From: an uncultured Bacilli bacterium
GTDB lineage: Bacteria; Bacillota_I; Bacilli_A; RF39; UBA660
Length of the DNA stretch: 21,918 nucleotides
Reading direction: 5' to 3'
Assembly (NCBI GenBank): GCA_910586425.1
Contig: CAJUHL010000026.1
Span: 1 to 21,918, forward strand
Position 1 is the first letter of the stretch, and every line of letters begins with the position of its first letter. Below are positions 15,481 through 21,918 of this stretch, piece by piece. Both the position numbers and the translations under genes were made by a program. The notes beneath the pieces were generated by a model. It was not told where the DNA came from. It searched no databases and was given only the letters and a program-made list of their open reading frames with translations.

Positions 15481-16122
15481 CTATTTTCTTAACAAATCAA
15501 TTTGTGTTTGATAATTTTGTGCATTGGTAACAAAACTTCCAGATACTACAATATCGGCATCTTTGACCCAAGCAATGGTATCTGCATTGATACCACCATC
15601 GACTTCAATTTGATAATGATATCCTTTTTGATCACGCAGTTGTTTCAATTGTTCCAGCTTTGCAACCGAACTATTCAAAAATGTTTGACCGCCTTTTCCT
15701 GGTTCTACGCTCATAACAAGAACAAGATCAAGATCATTTAAATAAGGCAACAATACAGAAACTGGAGTTTCTGGTTTGATTGAAATTCCAATTCCGATTC
15801 CAGCCTCTTTTAAAGTTTGTATCCAAAAGGAAGGACAATCAGTCGCCTCATAATGAAAAGTAAGGTAACGTGGGTGTAACACCTGATAAATTTCAATATA
15901 TTTTCCAATATCTTCTACCATAATATGAACATCAAATGGTTTTTCAATATCCTTAACCAAATTCAACATATCCAAATCCAGTAATGTGTTTGTTTCAACA
16001 AACTTTCCATCCATAATATCCAAATGAAGATAATCACAATCCGTTAGATTAAGAGCATCTATCTTTTTTTTACAATCTACATTTTTTTCTACAATACTTA
16101 AAATAGAGCACGCTATCTTCAT
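15481..16122 (-). CDS. rpe: Ribulose-phosphate 3-epimerase
   Basis: 213-residue TIM-barrel enzyme interconverting ribulose-5-phosphate and xylulose-5-phosphate in the pentose phosphate pathway. Visible: N-terminal ACSILSI, metal ligands in HLDIMDG (His/Asp), DVHIMV (His) and EVDGGIN (Asp), and the phosphate loops VMSVEPGKGGQTF and VVSGSFV. Family proteins normally read APSILS, so ACSILS is a small variant. It is the last gene of the operon, overlapping rsgA by ATGA, and is followed directly by a terminator. The thiN gene that follows in many Firmicutes is absent. Confidence 0.95.
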   Translation of the reverse strand: MKIACSILSIVEKNVDCKKKIDALNLTDCDYLHLDIMDGKFVETNTLLDLDMLNLVKDIEKPFDVHIMVEDIGKYIEIYQVLHPRYLTFHYEATDCPSFWIQTLKEAGIGIGISIKPETPVSVLLPYLNDLDLVLVMSVEPGKGGQTFLNSSVAKLEQLKQLRDQKGYHYQIEVDGGINADTIAWVKDADIVVSGSFVTNAQNYQTQIDLLRK

Positions 16123-16967
16123 TTTCCTTTTCTCTCTTTCTTTGTCACAAAATTAACATAATTTTCATATCGGCTTTTACAAATAAGTCCTTCTTCTACC
16201 TTCTTTTTAATCGCACATTTATCTTCGGATAAATGCATGCAGTCTTTATACTCACAATCTTCACGATATAAATTAAATTCAACAAACTGATCTCGAATAT
16301 CCGCAGCTGTCATATCCAAAAAGGAAATTGCAGAAAAGCCAGGCGTATCTGCAACATATCCACCATACAAGAAAATGAGTTCGACATGTCTCGTTGTATG
16401 TTTTCCTCTTCCTAGTGCATAAGAAATATCGTCTGTTTTAATCTGCAAAGAAGAGTCAAGACGATTGAGTAAAGTAGATTTCCCTGCCCCACTTTGTCCT
16501 GTAAATACACTCGTTTTATTGAGAAAACAACCTTTGATTTTTTCCAATTCTGTATTTTCTAAAACCAGATAACCAATGGTTTGATAATAATCAATATATT
16601 TTTTAATTTCCTTTACTTCATCTGCATTCAGTAAATCCATTTTGGTAAAACAAATAATCGGTTTTATTTGATGAAACTCAATAACAGTAAGTAATTTATC
16701 GAGCAAATTTGTAGAAAAATCAGGATGTTTGGCACTGGTGATTATAAACACTTGATCAATATTCGCAACAGGAGGACGAATTAAGGCATTGTTACGAGGT
16801 AACACTTCCATAATATAATGATGTTCTTCATCAAATACAACAAAATCACCAACCAATGGGGTAATATGTAAATTACGAAATTTACCTCTACTTTTACATA
16901 CCAAAAGAATCCCATTGGCTTCTACGGTATAATCATTACTAATTAATTTAACAATTCTTCCTTGCAT
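16119..16967 (-). CDS. rsgA: Ribosome small subunit-dependent GTPase
   Basis: 282 residues, a circularly permuted GTPase that helps late 30S subunit maturation. An N-terminal OB fold (about 1-60) is followed by G4 TKMD (108-111), G1 GQSGAGKSTLLN (157-168) and G3 DTPG (207-210), in the permuted order typical of the family. The C-terminal zinc site has Cys238, Cys243, His245 and Cys251 (CEYKDCMHLSEDKC). The start overlaps the prkC stop by one base (TAATG). All expected elements are present. Confidence 0.95.
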   Translation of the reverse strand: MQGRIVKLISNDYTVEANGILLVCKSRGKFRNLHITPLVGDFVVFDEEHHYIMEVLPRNNALIRPPVANIDQVFIITSAKHPDFSTNLLDKLLTVIEFHQIKPIICFTKMDLLNADEVKEIKKYIDYYQTIGYLVLENTELEKIKGCFLNKTSVFTGQSGAGKSTLLNRLDSSLQIKTDDISYALGRGKHTTRHVELIFLYGGYVADTPGFSAISFLDMTAADIRDQFVEFNLYREDCEYKDCMHLSEDKCAIKKKVEEGLICKSRYENYVNFVTKKERKGK

Positions 16968-18772
16968 TAAGCACCTGCATTGGGTTTGGTATCATCTTTC
17001 TTTTCTGTATCATCTGGTCGATTCACTGGTTTTTCTGTTTCTGAATTTTCTTTATCATCAGGTGTTTCTGGTTTTTCATCTGGTTTAGGTTCTTCTGGAA
17101 CAACCACTGGCCTTTTGGCAACCGTAATTCGCAATGTAACGCCATTTACTACCTTACTACCTGCTTCTCTACTTTGTGCAAGTATAGTTCCTTCTAAAAC
17201 GGAATTATCTTCTCGTTCTGACTTTACTAATGTAATATTATGCGTTGCACAAAATTCTTCAATTCCTGCATAAGTCCAATCTTCTTTTACAAAATCTGGA
17301 TAAACTGTAATCAAAGTCGATACCTGAAATACAATAGTACCTCCTCTTTTTAATTTTTCACCTTCTGCAATATCTTGTTCCAAAATAATATCTTCTTTTT
17401 GATCATCAGTATCTTTAAATTCCTTTTTTTCAATCAAAACAACAATTCCTTGTTCTTTCAATTTCGCTTCAACCGATTGAATATTTTCACCTACATAGTT
17501 TTCAACGACAATACCCTCAAATCCTTTGGATACCACTAATGTGATTACTGTTCCTTTTTTAATACTTCTGCCAACGCTTGGGTTAGTTCCAATAACCATA
17601 CCTGCACTGATATCACTGTATTCTTCTTCGACATCGGTTGCGACTTCAAAACCTTTATCCTTAAGGATTTTCTCTGCGTCTACAACTGATTTATTAGATA
17701 CATCAGGAATTTCTACATCTGGTACTGTGGTCATTTTGGGTACAAAGAGAACTACACAACCAATTATTATAGCTGCAAGTACACAAATGATTCCTGTAAT
17801 CCACAATAGTTTGTTTGTCTTTTTATCTCCCTTTTCCTTTTTTTCTTCTGTTCGTTTGGATTCATTTTTCTTAAATCGACTGATGTTTACTTTTTCTTCT
17901 ACTTCCTGCTCTGGATATGGATAGACATATTTTTTTTCATCCGCACGCTCTTTACTTAAGGCTGCCTTAATGTCATCATGCATTTCTATCACATTTTCAT
18001 AACGATTTTTAGGGTTTTTCGCACATGCTTTTAAAATTACATTTTCAATACTTTGTGGAATTTCTGGAAATATGTCACAAATACTTGGAATTGGATTTTT
18101 CATTTGCTTAATTGCAATTTCGACTGCGTTATCGCCTTTAAAAGGTAATTTACCAGTCAAAAGTTCATACATTAAAATTCCCAAAGAATAAATATCACTT
18201 TTAATGGTAGACCCACTTCCATTGGCTTGTTCTGGTGGCAAATAGTGAACAGAACCCATAACGGAATTGGTTTGTGTTAATTCATTGCTATTGAGAGCCA
18301 TCGCAATTCCAAAATCGGTAATTTTTACTGTCCCATCATCTAATATAAGTACATTTTGTGGTTTGATATCTCTATGGATAATATAGCTTTCATGGGCACA
18401 TGCAATCCCACTAGTAAGCTGTAACATAATATCAATGACTTCTGATAACGTAAGTGCACCTCTTCTTTTGATTAAACTTTTCAAGGTTTTTCCTTCTACA
18501 TATTCCATAACAATGAAATACTTTCCATCATCTTCACCTACATCATACATTCCAACAATATTAGGATGCGTTAAACTACTTGCAGAAATGGCTTCTCTTT
18601 GAAATCTTCTTACAAACTTTTCATCATTCGCAAGATCCCCTCGTAAAATTTTAACCGCAACATCTCTATCCAAAATCAAATCATGAGCCAAATATACATT
18701 GGCCATTCCACCTTCTCCAATGGTTCTTATAATTTGATAACGATCATTTATTTTTTGTCCTCTTGTAATCAT
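16967..18772 (-). CDS. prkC: PASTA-domain Ser/Thr protein kinase
   Basis: 601-residue membrane kinase of the PrkC/StkP/PknB family, sensing cell-wall fragments or lipid II and phosphorylating cytosolic targets. Kinase domain about 1-270: GEGGMANVYLAHD (glycine loop), Lys41 (VAVKIL), HRDIKPQN (Asp135), DFGIA (Asp153), APE-like PPEQA. A linker rich in Lys and Glu is followed by a membrane segment (about 322-344). Outside are three PASTA domains (about 352-418, 419-488, 489-556). The first is canonical (IPDVSNKSVVDAEKILKDKGF); the other two are more diverged. The tail (about 557-601) is low complexity, rich in Pro, Glu, Asp and Lys. It overlaps prpC by ATGA, so kinase and phosphatase are co-translated. 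Confidence 0.95.
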   Translation of the reverse strand: MITRGQKINDRYQIIRTIGEGGMANVYLAHDLILDRDVAVKILRGDLANDEKFVRRFQREAISASSLTHPNIVGMYDVGEDDGKYFIVMEYVEGKTLKSLIKRRGALTLSEVIDIMLQLTSGIACAHESYIIHRDIKPQNVLILDDGTVKITDFGIAMALNSNELTQTNSVMGSVHYLPPEQANGSGSTIKSDIYSLGILMYELLTGKLPFKGDNAVEIAIKQMKNPIPSICDIFPEIPQSIENVILKACAKNPKNRYENVIEMHDDIKAALSKERADEKKYVYPYPEQEVEEKVNISRFKKNESKRTEEKKEKGDKKTNKLLWITGIICVLAAIIIGCVVLFVPKMTTVPDVEIPDVSNKSVVDAEKILKDKGFEVATDVEEEYSDISAGMVIGTNPSVGRSIKKGTVITLVVSKGFEGIVVENYVGENIQSVEAKLKEQGIVVLIEKKEFKDTDDQKEDIILEQDIAEGEKLKRGGTIVFQVSTLITVYPDFVKEDWTYAGIEEFCATHNITLVKSEREDNSVLEGTILAQSREAGSKVVNGVTLRITVAKRPVVVPEEPKPDEKPETPDDKENSETEKPVNRPDDTEKKDDTKPNAGA

Positions 18773-19524
18773 TTGTCACTACCACCTTTATCTTGATTTA
18801 TAACGGAAATATACGCAACAGAAATATTATCATTTCCCCCACGATTGTTACATTTTTGGATTAATTTAGAAACCTTTTCTTCTGCCGTTAACGCTTCACC
18901 AAGTACTCTTGCAATTTGTTCAAAATCCAACATATTGGTTACACCATCACTACAAAGCATGATGCCATCCACATCTGTTTCGACATCAAAGATATCCATA
19001 TCTACTGTTGTTGTTGCCCCAAGTGCTTTCATTAAAACATTTTTCCTTGGATGTTCTTTGGCTTCTTCTTCAGTTAATTCTCCAGACTTGACCAGTAAGT
19101 TAACTAGTGTATGGTCTGTTGTAATCTTATGAATCTGTTCTTTTTTCATAACAAATCCTGAAGAATCACCAATATTTCCAAATAACAAGAAATCAGATGT
19201 TAATATTGCTGTCACAAGTGTTGTTCCCATCCCCTTGCTTTCTGGATGTTCTACAGTATATTTATAAATCAAAACATTGGCTTCGCTGACTGTTTCTTGT
19301 AACCAGTGAATGGCATCTTCTTTATTTCCAATAGACCCTAGTTCCTTGAACCGCTTTCCAATATGCGAAATAGCAATACTAGAAGCAACTTCACCAGCCA
19401 AATGTCCCCCCATACCATCGGCAACAGCAAGTAAAACTTCTTTATTTTTATTTTCTACTATTATCACACTATCTTCATTATGATCCCTCACCTTTCCGGG
19501 ATCTGTTAAATAGGAATATTCCAT
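18769..19524 (-). CDS. prpC: PP2C-type protein phosphatase (partner of PrkC)
   Basis: 251 residues from the chosen start; cytosolic Mn-dependent Ser/Thr phosphatase that reverses PrkC phosphorylation. Visible motifs: RDHNEDS (13-19), AVADGMGGHLAGE (Asp36 metal), GMGTTL, LCSDGVTNML and GGNDNIS, the expected metal-binding Asp series. The loop usually reading GDSR is GDSSGFV here, so the conserved Arg is replaced by Ser. A frame open to 19560 gives extra residues, but ATG at 19524 has GAGGAGG (19531-19537) six bases upstream, and the protein then begins MEYSYLTDPGKVRD, the usual PP2C start. The start is one base after the rlmN stop (19526). It overlaps prkC. Confidence 0.93.
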   Translation of the reverse strand: MEYSYLTDPGKVRDHNEDSVIIVENKNKEVLLAVADGMGGHLAGEVASSIAISHIGKRFKELGSIGNKEDAIHWLQETVSEANVLIYKYTVEHPESKGMGTTLVTAILTSDFLLFGNIGDSSGFVMKKEQIHKITTDHTLVNLLVKSGELTEEEAKEHPRKNVLMKALGATTTVDMDIFDVETDVDGIMLCSDGVTNMLDFEQIARVLGEALTAEEKVSKLIQKCNNRGGNDNISVAYISVINQDKGGSDK

Positions 19525-19525
19525 A

Positions 19526-20548
19526 TTAAGCCTCCTCATAATTAGAACGTAATTGTCCACATGCAGCCATTACATTTCTTCCAAATTCTTTTCGAATGGT
19601 CACATTGATTTGATTCTTTTTTAGGATATCATAGAATCTCATAATTGTTTCTTTTGTACTTTTTTTAAATTCGATATGGCTAGTTTCATTGTAAGGAATT
19701 AAATTGACATAGCAATTCATTCCTTTTAATAGTTGTGCAAGTTCAAAAGCACAAGCATCGGTATCATTAACACCCTCTAATAATATATATTCAAAAGTAA
19801 CACGACGATTTGTTTTTTCAATGTATTTTTTCAGTATTTCGATTAATTGTTCAATTGGATATGCTTGATTAATCGGCATCAATTGATTGCGTAACTGATT
19901 ATTTGGTGCATGCAAACTAATGGCCAAATTAACCTGTTTTCCCTCTTGCATAAACGCTTCTATTTTAGGAACAATGCCACAAGTGGAAACTGTAATATGT
20001 CTAGCCCCAATATCAATTCCCTTCCCACTATTGATGATGGAAATAAAATCAATCACATTGTCATAATTGTCAAATGGTTCCCCAATTCCCATTAAAACCA
20101 CATGAGAAACCCTGATTCCCAAATAGGATTCTACAGCAAGTATTTGTAATACCATTTCATGAGTCTTTAAATGGCGTACTTTTTTCAAACGACCACTTTC
20201 ACAAAAGGCACACCCCATATTGCATCCAACCTCTGTTGAGACACATAAGCTATTTCCATAATCATGTTTCATTAAAACTGCTTCTACTTTATTACAATCC
20301 GATAGCTCAAATAAAAATTTGACGACATCTTTCCCTTCTGTTTTGGTTACCAAAGAGATTCCTTGCATCGTAAAATCATTTTTCATCTGTTCTAACGTTT
20401 CTTTTTTGACATTGGTCATTTCTTCAAAGGTGGAAACTCTTCTTTTATAAAGCCATTCAAAAACTTGTACTGCTTTGAATTTCTTTTCCTTATGTTCTAA
20501 AAAATAATTTTCTAATTGTTCTAATGTCATTCCGTATATATTTTTCAT
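19526..20548 (-). CDS. rlmN: 23S rRNA A2503 / tRNA A37 C2-methyltransferase (radical SAM)
   Basis: 340 residues, radical SAM enzyme making 2-methyladenosine in 23S rRNA and in some tRNAs. The cluster Cys triplet is Cys109, Cys113, Cys116 in GCNMGCAFC, and both catalytic Cys are present: Cys102 (NSLCVSTEVGC) and Cys330 (AACGQL). SAM motif MGIGEPFDNYDNV is clear. Around the cluster it reads STEVGC and FCESGRLKKVRHL where most RlmN proteins read SSQVGC and FCATG...LRNLT, so it belongs to a diverged subgroup, but conserved residues rule out a simple pseudogene. Cfr, which modifies C8, is a possible alternative but less likely given the operon position. First gene of the operon, with AAGGTGA before ATG. 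Confidence 0.9.
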   Translation of the reverse strand: MKNIYGMTLEQLENYFLEHKEKKFKAVQVFEWLYKRRVSTFEEMTNVKKETLEQMKNDFTMQGISLVTKTEGKDVVKFLFELSDCNKVEAVLMKHDYGNSLCVSTEVGCNMGCAFCESGRLKKVRHLKTHEMVLQILAVESYLGIRVSHVVLMGIGEPFDNYDNVIDFISIINSGKGIDIGARHITVSTCGIVPKIEAFMQEGKQVNLAISLHAPNNQLRNQLMPINQAYPIEQLIEILKKYIEKTNRRVTFEYILLEGVNDTDACAFELAQLLKGMNCYVNLIPYNETSHIEFKKSTKETIMRFYDILKKNQINVTIRKEFGRNVMAACGQLRSNYEEA

Positions 20549-20565
20549 ACATTCACCTTTTATCT

Positions 20566-20594
20566 ATTATAGCAAATTTTGTAGGATATGGGAA
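20566..20594 (-). promoter_or_regulatory. Promoter of the rlmN operon
   Basis: On the minus strand TATAAT (20571-20566) preceded by TGC (extended -10), with TTCCCA (20594-20589) 17 bases upstream as a weak -35. The same TTTGCTATAAT core occurs in the ppdK promoter. Confidence 0.65.
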
Positions 20595-20639
20595 CTATTG
20601 TTTTCTGTTTTCCTGTATATTGTTCACAATTTTTAATCA

Positions 20640-20668
20640 TTTACATACTCTGAAAAATCTAGTATAAT
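20640..20668 (+). promoter_or_regulatory. Promoter of yidD
   Basis: TTTACA (20640-20645), 17-base spacer, TATAAT (20663-20668), very near consensus. Predicted transcription start is about 20675, leaving a leader of only about nine bases before the yidD ATG, containing just GGTG. Confidence 0.85.
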
Positions 20669-20683
20669 GAAAATGGTGTAACT

Positions 20684-20905
20684 ATGAAACATATTTTAAT
20701 CAGATTGATACAAATTTATCAGAAAATACCAGGTAAATTTCATCAAAATTGTAGACATATTCCTACTTGTTCCAACTATGGCATAGAAGCCATCAAAATA
20801 CATGGAAGCATCAAAGGAAGTTACTATACCATCAAAAGAATCTTAAGGTGTACCCCTTGGGGAACAAGTGGATACGACCCTGTCCCAGAAAGGAAGAAAA
20901 AATGA
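20684..20905 (+). CDS. yidD: Membrane protein insertion efficiency factor YidD
   Basis: 73-residue small amphipathic protein that in other bacteria improves YidC/Sec membrane protein insertion. Family motif seen: [15 protein letters not shown] (23-37), [16 protein letters not shown] and GYDPVP near the end, with conserved Cys23, Cys29 and Cys56. The family usually has GG-x-DPVP; here it is SGYDPVP. Start is ATG with a weak ribosome site. The TGA overlaps the next ATG by four bases, so the lipoprotein gene is coupled to it. No rnpA or yidC gene is adjacent. Identification is firm; its usefulness at this location is inferred. Confidence 0.93.
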   Translation: MKHILIRLIQIYQKIPGKFHQNCRHIPTCSNYGIEAIKIHGSIKGSYYTIKRILRCTPWGTSGYDPVPERKKK

Positions 20906-21762
20906 AAAAATTAAGTATTTTATTTACCGCAATTTTAATATTATGCACTACAGGTTGTTTGAAACGAGACAACTTGGAAGATATTACTATCTATACAACA
21001 GTTTATCCAATTGAATATATTACCAAAAGACTATACGGAGACCATAGTACCATTCATAGTATCTACCCCAATGAAATTGATTTTAAAACCTATACCCTAA
21101 CTGAAAAGCAAATTACTGATTATAGTAAAGGTGATATGTATATTTTCAATGGTCTTAGCAAAGAAAAAGATTATGTCGCACCTATGTTTCAGCACAATAA
21201 AAATTTAATGATTATTGATACTACCTTAAGTATGGAGCAAAATAAACATCAAGAAGAACTATGGCTAGATCCTTCCAACTTCTTAATGTTAAGTTTGAAT
21301 ATCAAAAATGGACTATCAGAATACATTACCAATCATTACTTAAAAGAAGAAATTGAAAAAAATTATGAAGATTTAAAAATTCAAATTTCTAATATTGATG
21401 CAAAACTAAAACTATTAAGTGAAAGTGCCAATTATAAAACAATTATAACGGATAATAGTGCCTTAAAATTTTTAGAAAAAAATGGCTTTACAGTCATTTC
21501 ATTAGAAGAAGAAGATTTGACCCAAAAAACAATCAGTGATGTCAAAGAACTCATAAAAAATAAAACTGTAGGATATCTATTTACCTTTCAACAAAATAAT
21601 CTCAATGATACCGTTTCTTCTTTAATCTCCGAAACAGGAATTCAAGTGATTGAGTTACATTCTTTATCCAATTTAACAGAAAAAGAAAGTTCAGAAAAAG
21701 AAGACTATATCAGTTTATATAATGAAAATATTGAACAATTGAAAAAAGAGTTATACCATTAA
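20902..21762 (+). CDS. ZnuA/SsuA-like metal-binding lipoprotein fold with degenerate metal site
   Basis: 286 residues from the chosen start. The signal peptide ([18 protein letters not shown]) ends in a lipobox-like TTGC with lipidated Cys19, so it should be an extracellular lipoprotein. The layout follows zinc/manganese ABC transporter binding proteins (ZnuA family): [14 protein letters not shown]...Y (56-64), [35 protein letters not shown], and a long helix ending [11 protein letters not shown]. However, the residues expected to bind metal are changed: Phe61/Lys62, Glu119 before WLDP, Asp184 and His253. No permease or ATPase gene is next to it. The longer frame from 20767 is rejected: ATG at 20902 overlaps the yidD stop by ATGA and has AGGAAG (20891-20896). 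Its ligand is unknown. Confidence 0.85.
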   Translation: MKKLSILFTAILILCTTGCLKRDNLEDITIYTTVYPIEYITKRLYGDHSTIHSIYPNEIDFKTYTLTEKQITDYSKGDMYIFNGLSKEKDYVAPMFQHNKNLMIIDTTLSMEQNKHQEELWLDPSNFLMLSLNIKNGLSEYITNHYLKEEIEKNYEDLKIQISNIDAKLKLLSESANYKTIITDNSALKFLEKNGFTVISLEEEDLTQKTISDVKELIKNKTVGYLFTFQQNNLNDTVSSLISETGIQVIELHSLSNLTEKESSEKEDYISLYNENIEQLKKELYH

Positions 21763-21817
21763 TTCTTTTTTTGATTCATCACTTTTTCACAAAAATTCAC
21801 AAATTTTGTCACGCATA

Positions 21818-21846
21818 TTGACAGATAAGATAATATCTTGTAAAAT
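21818..21846 (+). promoter_or_regulatory. Promoter of tRNA-Ser
   Basis: Consensus TTGACA (21818-21823), 17-base spacer, TAAAAT (21841-21846), 12 bases upstream of the mature tRNA 5' end. Confidence 0.85.
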
Positions 21847-21858
21847 GATAAATGTTCT

Positions 21859-21918
21859 GGAGTAGTACTCAAGAGGCTGAAGAGGCGCCCCTGCTAAGGG
21901 TGTAGGTCGGGCAACTGG
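21859..21918 (+). tRNA. tRNA-Ser (anticodon GCU), truncated by the window end
   Basis: The acceptor 5' strand GGAGTAG (21859-21865), D-stem CTC/GAG (21868-21870 and partner), an anticodon stem CGCCC/GGGTG around the loop CTGCTAA with anticodon GCT (21893-21895), and the beginning of a long variable arm typical of serine tRNAs. The 3' part, T-arm and acceptor strand lie beyond the window. Confidence 0.93.

Noticed and set aside
16980..17273. 97-residue plus-strand ORF rich in Ser, Gly and Thr
   Set aside because: It is the complement of the low-complexity kinase tail; composition follows from that.
19525..19560. 12-residue N-terminal extension of PrpC
   Set aside because: The ATG at 19524 has a strong GAGGAGG and starts the usual PP2C N-terminus; the extension would overlap rlmN.
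20767..20901. 45-residue N-terminal extension of the lipoprotein
   Set aside because: It is out of frame with the real yidD gene it overlaps; the ATG at 20902 gives a proper signal peptide.
21789..21809. ACAAAA/TTTTGT hairpin after the lipoprotein gene
   Set aside because: 6-bp stem almost without G:C and no T-tract; not a convincing terminator.
1..21918. CRISPR array, rRNA genes, prophage or defence islands
   Set aside because: No regularly spaced repeats, no rRNA-like sequence and no recognisable phage or defence genes were seen.

Overview
The window comes from a low-GC Gram-positive bacterium (Firmicutes), most likely a gut-type member of the Erysipelotrichia or related Bacilli. The support is an AT-rich base composition, AGGAGG/AGGTGA ribosome sites, sigma-A type promoters, the rlmN-prpC-prkC-rsgA-rpe operon order, and a surface protein paired with a sortase. 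TGA is used as a stop and Trp is read from TGG, so the code is the standard bacterial one and not the mycoplasma one. The genus assignment is inference only.

Layout from left to right. Positions 1-186 are non-coding and repeat-rich, and may be the end of an insertion element lying outside the window. Minus-strand genes follow: ppdK (own promoter); then topA (strong promoter and its own terminator), an unrecognised 247-residue gene and xerC. Next, still on the minus strand, is a tightly overlapping three-gene module of the 2-hydroxyacyl-CoA dehydratase/activase superfamily (7.0-9.9 kb). A very small Cys-rich DUF1540 gene is divergent from it and shares a bidirectional terminator with a minus-strand pair: a 1184-residue LPXTG-like adhesin (thioester domain plus about nine SpaA/CnaB domains) and an overlapping sortase (10.2-14.3 kb). 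An Rpn/PD-(D/E)XK transposase-like nuclease gene sits between the adhesin and the housekeeping operon and is flanked by direct repeats of about 84 bp that include a terminator.

From 20.5 down to 15.5 kb the minus strand carries rlmN-prpC-prkC-rsgA-rpe as one overlapping operon. It covers 23S rRNA/tRNA methylation, a PP2C phosphatase opposed to a PASTA-domain Ser/Thr kinase, a 30S assembly GTPase and ribulose-phosphate epimerase. On the plus strand, yidD is translationally coupled to a lipoprotein of the ZnuA fold that has lost the usual metal-binding His residues. The window ends inside a tRNA-Ser(GCU) gene with a near-consensus promoter.

Most of the window is ordinary housekeeping. The parts worth a second look are the split dehydratase/activase module, the adhesin-sortase pair (unusual sortase active site, mixed isopeptide triads, Cys pairs), the direct repeats flanking the Rpn gene, and the ligand-less ZnuA-like lipoprotein coupled to yidD. 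I did not see a clearly new multi-gene system.
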